Assembly (NCBI GenBank): GCA_003022985.1
Contig: PXTV01000216.1
Span: 1 to 9,139, forward strand
Direction of reading: 5' to 3'
DNA from: Bacteroidetes bacterium SW_11_45_7
Lineage (GTDB): Bacteria > Bacteroidota > Bacteroidia > Chitinophagales > SW-11-45-7
DNA length: 9,139 nucleotides
Below the pieces are notes generated by a model. That model did not search any database. It was not told the DNA's origin and saw only the letters and a program-made list of their open reading frames with translations. Position 1 is the stretch's first letter, and each line of letters starts with the position of its first letter. Of this stretch, positions 6,777-9,139 are shown piece by piece. The translations under genes were made by a program, and so were the position numbers.

Positions 6777-7598
6777 ATGATCTATCAAAACTTTTGCCGA
6801 GGTCTTGCAATGATTATGCTCGCCTTTCTTGTAACAAGTTGTGGCAGTGAGAAGTCCGGAACCCAAAAGGTCTTCCGCTACAATCAGGCCTCGGGTGTTA
6901 CATCGCTCGATCCCGCTTTTGCTAAAGATCAGGCGAATATCTGGGCCATCAATCAGATCTTTAACAGTTTGGTTCAATTTAATAATGATCTGGAAATTCA
7001 ACCGGCCATTGCCAAAAGCTGGGATGTTTCCGATGATGGGCTCACGTATACATTTCACCTGCGGGATGACGTCTACTTCCACGATCACAAGGTATTTGAG
7101 GATAAAGAGCAACGGAAAGTTGATGCCCGGGACGTGGCCTATTCGTTAAGGCGCCTTATCGCCCCCGATCTCGCTTCTCCCGGAGCCTGGATTTTTAACG
7201 ATAAGGTAGAAGGGCCTGAAGCCTTCAAGGCCATTGATGACTCAACCTTTCAGCTTACGCTTAAACAGCCGTTTGGCCCACTTCTCGGCCTCTTGACCAT
7301 GCAGTATACATCCATTGTACCTCAGGAAATCGTGGACCATTACGGCCAGGAATTCCGGACCAACCCGGTAGGGACGGGGCCTTTTGAGATGAACAAGTGG
7401 AAAGAAGGCGATGTCTTACTCTTGCGGAAAAACGATAACTACTTTGAGACAAGAAACGGAGACCGGTTACCTTACTTAGATGCTGTGCGGATCTCCTTTA
7501 TCGATAACAAAAATACGGCCTACCTGAAATTCAGGCAGGGCGAGCTCGATTTCCTGTCCGGCATCAGTGCTAACGGAATCCGGCCAATTGAAGGATGA
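6777..7598 (+). CDS. N-terminal fragment of the SBP-5 lipoprotein (to the frameshift stop)
   Basis: The 273-aa fragment starts with a lipoprotein signal peptide: a short basic start, a hydrophobic core (LAMIMLAFLV) and a lipobox VTSC with acyl-accepting Cys22. SBP-5 hallmarks follow: a segment beginning ASGVTSLDPAFAKD (38-51), AIAKSWDVSDDGLTYTFHLR (77-96), then VYFHD and DARDVAYSLRRL (99-103 and 117-127), NPVGTGPF (196-203) and QGELDFLSGI (254-263). The last ten residues before the stop (from Ser264) no longer resemble the family. The ATG at 6777, 4 nt after the flavoprotein stop, is chosen because it gives a clean signal peptide. An upstream in-frame ATG at 6648 would lie inside the flavoprotein gene. 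No Shine-Dalgarno is present, so translation may depend on coupling. Confidence 0.75.
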   Translation: MIYQNFCRGLAMIMLAFLVTSCGSEKSGTQKVFRYNQASGVTSLDPAFAKDQANIWAINQIFNSLVQFNNDLEIQPAIAKSWDVSDDGLTYTFHLRDDVYFHDHKVFEDKEQRKVDARDVAYSLRRLIAPDLASPGAWIFNDKVEGPEAFKAIDDSTFQLTLKQPFGPLLGLLTMQYTSIVPQEIVDHYGQEFRTNPVGTGPFEMNKWKEGDVLLLRKNDNYFETRNGDRLPYLDAVRISFIDNKNTAYLKFRQGELDFLSGISANGIRPIEG

Positions 7599-8379
7599 GT
7601 TGAAGAACGAGATCAACCTTTATCGCAGTCCTTATCTGAATACGGAATACCTCGGCTTCATGATGGACTCATCGAACCTGCCCAATGACCATCCTATACG
7701 GAATAAGTACGTAAGAAAAGCGATCAACTACGGGTTTGACCGGGGTGAGATGATTCAATACCTGCGCAACAATATAGGGCGACCTGCGAGGTCTGGCTTT
7801 GTTCCCTATGGCCTTCCGAGTTTTGACTCATCCGGGGTTGATGGCTATCGCTACAATCCTTCCAGGGCCAAACAACTGCTGAAGAAAGCCGGTTATCCGA
7901 ATGGTGAGGGGTTGCCGCCCATCAAGCTCTACACCAACGAGTCTTATAAAGATATCACTACTTTTATTCAGAATCAACTTAAAGAAGTGAACATCAACAT
8001 TGAGCTCAACAATGTGCCGGCAGCTTTTTTGCGCGAGCGGATGTCCCAATCAGAAGCAGAATTTTTCAGGGGCTCCTGGATCGCTGATTACCCCGATGCG
8101 GAAAGCTACCTTGCCGTTTTCCATGGCGAATACGGGGCGCCTCCTAATTACACGAACTTTAGTAATGCCCGCTTTGATTCCCTTTATCAGCGAGCATTGA
8201 AAGAAACGGATGTTCAGGAACGCCATTCCTTATATCGTCAAATGGACCGTATCATTGTTGAAGAGGCACCTGTTGTACCGCTTTATTACGATAAAGTGCT
8301 TCGCTTTACCCAAAAAGGCATAAAAGGATTAGAACCCAATCCCATGAATCTGCTGATCCTGAAGAATGTGCGTAAATGA
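7567..8379 (+). CDS. C-terminal fragment of the SBP-5 lipoprotein (+1 frame)
   Basis: The frame from the GTG at 7567 encodes 270 aa of the remaining lobe and the C-terminus: PYLNTEYLGFMMD (22-34), VRKAINYGFDR (49-59), AKQLLKKAGYP (101-111), the family-typical GSWIADYPDAESYL (169-182), YTNFSNARFDSLYQRAL (195-211) and EEAPVVPLYYD (232-242). The GTG is probably not a true start: no ribosome-binding site precedes it, and without the N-terminal half and signal peptide the product would stay in the cytoplasm and be non-functional. The end of the protein looks complete. Confidence 0.7.
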   Translation: MLTESGQLKDELKNEINLYRSPYLNTEYLGFMMDSSNLPNDHPIRNKYVRKAINYGFDRGEMIQYLRNNIGRPARSGFVPYGLPSFDSSGVDGYRYNPSRAKQLLKKAGYPNGEGLPPIKLYTNESYKDITTFIQNQLKEVNINIELNNVPAAFLRERMSQSEAEFFRGSWIADYPDAESYLAVFHGEYGAPPNYTNFSNARFDSLYQRALKETDVQERHSLYRQMDRIIVEEAPVVPLYYDKVLRFTQKGIKGLEPNPMNLLILKNVRK

Positions 8380-8477
8380 TCAGTCGTAACCAATCAGTCT
8401 TTTCGTTTTTACTTCCTGATCAATGATAAGCAGTTGCCACTCCCGATGATTTCCATTAGGAGCGGCTATTTTACTGA

Positions 8478-8499
8478 GACTGAGTCGTTACGATCAGTC
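8478..8499. repeat. Operator-like dyad upstream of fabD
   Basis: GACTGA and TCAGTC are exact reverse complements flanking TCGT-T-ACGA, itself a palindrome around a central T, with one unpaired G between the left arms. As a transcript it would be a nearly loopless hairpin, so a protein-binding site is the more natural reading. It ends 120 nt before the fabD ATG. Function is inferred from symmetry only. Confidence 0.35.
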
Positions 8500-8550
8500 A
8501 ATCTGTCTGAATATCATAATGACGTATATTGCTGCTCATGATTTTTATTG

Positions 8551-8583
8551 CCTGAACGCCTTAGTTGTTTGAGATTGTTCAGG
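8551..8583. repeat. Inverted repeat 37 nt before fabD
   Basis: CCTGAAC (8551-8557) and GTTCAGG (8577-8583) are perfect reverse complements separated by 19 nt, extendable outward by two wobble pairs. Position suggests either a control site or part of the fabD leader. Seven pairs can arise by chance. Confidence 0.35.
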
Positions 8584-8619
8584 TGAATTTTGCTTTCTTT
8601 GTTGCCAAAATTGGGACAT

Positions 8620-9139
8620 ATGAAGGCGCATATTTTTCCCGGCCAGGGCAGCCAGTTCCCCGGTATGGCTAAAGACTTGTACAATTCATCCAGCCAAGCG
8701 CGAAACACATTAGAGCAAGCCAACGAGATTCTGGGTTTTCGCTTAACGGATGTGATGTTTGAAGGAAGCAATGAGGACTTAAAGCAAACAAAAGCAACCC
8801 AGCCGTCCCTATTTTGTCACTCCATTGCGCTTATCCGTGCAAACCAAGAGCAATTCGAGCCGCGCATGGTAGCTGGCCATTCACTGGGAGAATTTTCGGC
8901 TTTGGTGGCGAATGGGGCCCTCTCTTTTGAGAATGGTTTACAACTTGTAAGCAAACGTGCTCAAGCTATGCAAAAAGCATGTGAGGCACAGCCCTCTACC
9001 ATGGCGGCCGTAATGGGACTGGATGATGAAGAAGTTGAACGAATTTGTGAAGCGATGGACCAAATTGTAGTGCCGGCTAATTACAACAGTCCCGGGCAGT
9101 TGGTAATCTCAGGCACACACGAAGGTGTAGAAGCGGCTT
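8620..9139 (+). CDS. fabD: Malonyl-CoA:ACP transacylase, N-terminal part (3' end outside window)
   Basis: Transfers malonyl groups from CoA to acyl carrier protein, supplying extender units for fatty-acid synthesis in the cytoplasm. The frame is open from the ATG at 8620 to the window edge: 173 whole codons, more than half of a typical protein of about 290-310 aa. Motifs: FPGQGSQFPGM (6-16, oxyanion-loop Gln), catalytic Ser88 in GHSLGEFSAL (86-95), Arg113 in the SKRAQAM segment (111-117, binds the malonyl carboxylate), and NYNSPGQLVISG (154-165). The catalytic His should lie beyond the edge. The ATG places the conserved AHIFPGQG motif right at the N-terminus, as in relatives. Codons are uninterrupted and no Shine-Dalgarno is seen. 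It is separated from the broken lipoprotein gene by 240 nt and is probably transcribed independently. Confidence 0.96.
   Translation, partial: MKAHIFPGQGSQFPGMAKDLYNSSSQARNTLEQANEILGFRLTDVMFEGSNEDLKQTKATQPSLFCHSIALIRANQEQFEPRMVAGHSLGEFSALVANGALSFENGLQLVSKRAQAMQKACEAQPSTMAAVMGLDDEEVERICEAMDQIVVPANYNSPGQLVISGTHEGVEAA

Larger units (their letters stand above)
6777..8379 (+). pseudogene. Frameshifted ABC transporter substrate-binding lipoprotein (SBP family 5)
   Basis: Periplasm-facing solute-binding lipoprotein of the oligopeptide/dipeptide/nickel-type ABC importers, split between two frames. The first frame runs from the ATG at 6777 to a TGA at 7596-7598. The second is the +1 frame and carries the rest of the protein to 8379. 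Homology-like sequence moves from one frame to the other at about 7567, and neither part has another defect. Joined, they give about 533 residues, a normal family length. From memory, relatives have about seven more residues between the FLSGI segment and the VLT-ESGQLK segment. A missing 20 nt (or any length that is 2 modulo 3) would restore the frame and fit that. The gene is either a recent pseudogene or has an assembly error. No slippery heptamer is seen, so programmed frameshifting is unlikely. No permease or ATPase gene is adjacent. Confidence 0.82.
8380..8619. other. 240-nt intergenic region upstream of fabD with several inverted repeats
   Basis: No gene is supported here. It contains (a) two 22-nt elements, 8378-8399 and 8478-8499, that are imperfect reverse complements (16 of 22 positions by my hand alignment); (b) within the second, GACTGA (8478-8483) and TCAGTC (8494-8499) around TCGTTACGA; and (c) CCTGAAC (8551-8557) with GTTCAGG (8577-8583). 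No clean terminator for the lipoprotein gene and no full-consensus fabD promoter were found. GAATTTTG (8585-8592) is a 5-of-6 match to the -7 element. Confidence 0.5.

Noticed and set aside
7559..7600. Programmed +1 frameshift in the lipoprotein gene
   Set aside because: No slippery codon arrangement, Shine-Dalgarno-like stimulator or downstream structure is evident, and the family is not known to me to use recoding; residues also seem to be missing.
8392..8420. Terminator for the lipoprotein gene near the T-rich run at 8399-8411
   Set aside because: The only pairing is a 5-bp ATCAG/CTGAT stem that encloses the T run instead of preceding it.
8514..8771. 85-aa open frame antisense across the fabD start and upstream region
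   Set aside because: It overlaps the strongly conserved FabD N-terminus and has no family features.
1..9139. CRISPR array, tRNA, rRNA, insertion sequence or prophage genes
   Set aside because: No regularly spaced repeats, cloverleaf-like segments, transposase, integrase or phage motifs were seen on either strand.

Overview
The window looks like an ordinary stretch of chromosome from a member of the Bacteroidota with moderate GC. Four things point there: a trigger factor, ClpP and ClpX of the type seen in that phylum, encoded in the order tig-clpP-clpX; start sites that mostly lack Shine-Dalgarno sequences; several matches to the phylum's -7 element TANNTTTG; and a Bacteroidota-type FabD and branched-chain aminotransferase. 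Genus or order cannot be fixed from what I can see.

Layout. Positions 2-2845 (+) are a protein quality-control operon: the C-terminal part of trigger factor, then clpP (overlapping tig by 23 nt), then clpX (2 nt after clpP), closed by a clear intrinsic terminator at 2871-2908. Positions 3024-4829 lie on the minus strand. In order of transcription they are an unrecognised 174-aa protein, rdgB (house-cleaning XTP/dITP pyrophosphatase, overlapping it by 20 nt) and, after a 107-nt gap with its own candidate promoter, an ECF-type sigma factor. A short divergent control region (4830-4910) with a perfect 8+8 bp inverted repeat and back-to-back candidate -7 boxes separates this cluster from ilvE (branched-chain aminotransferase, 4911-5999, +). 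After a 248-nt spacer comes a two-gene unit: a small NADPH-dependent FMN reductase-like flavoprotein with an unusually strong Shine-Dalgarno, and, 4 nt later, a family-5 (oligopeptide/dipeptide-type) ABC transporter substrate-binding lipoprotein. The lipoprotein gene is broken by a frameshift at about 7567-7598. A 240-nt spacer with several inverted repeats then leads to fabD (malonyl-CoA:ACP transacylase), which runs off the right edge.

How the genes work together. Trigger factor folds nascent chains and ClpXP degrades failed or regulated proteins, so the first block is one functional unit. RdgB cleans the nucleotide pool. IlvE and FabD are core biosynthetic enzymes (branched-chain amino acids and fatty acids). 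The flavoprotein and peptide-binding lipoprotein are linked by position only; no permease or ATPase gene is next to them.

I did not find a convincing undescribed system, mobile element, CRISPR array, tRNA or rRNA. The points most worth a second look are the frameshifted lipoprotein gene (apparently a small deletion between short repeats, or an assembly error), the divergent operator-like dyad upstream of ilvE, the paired inverted elements upstream of fabD, and the unrecognised 174-aa protein.
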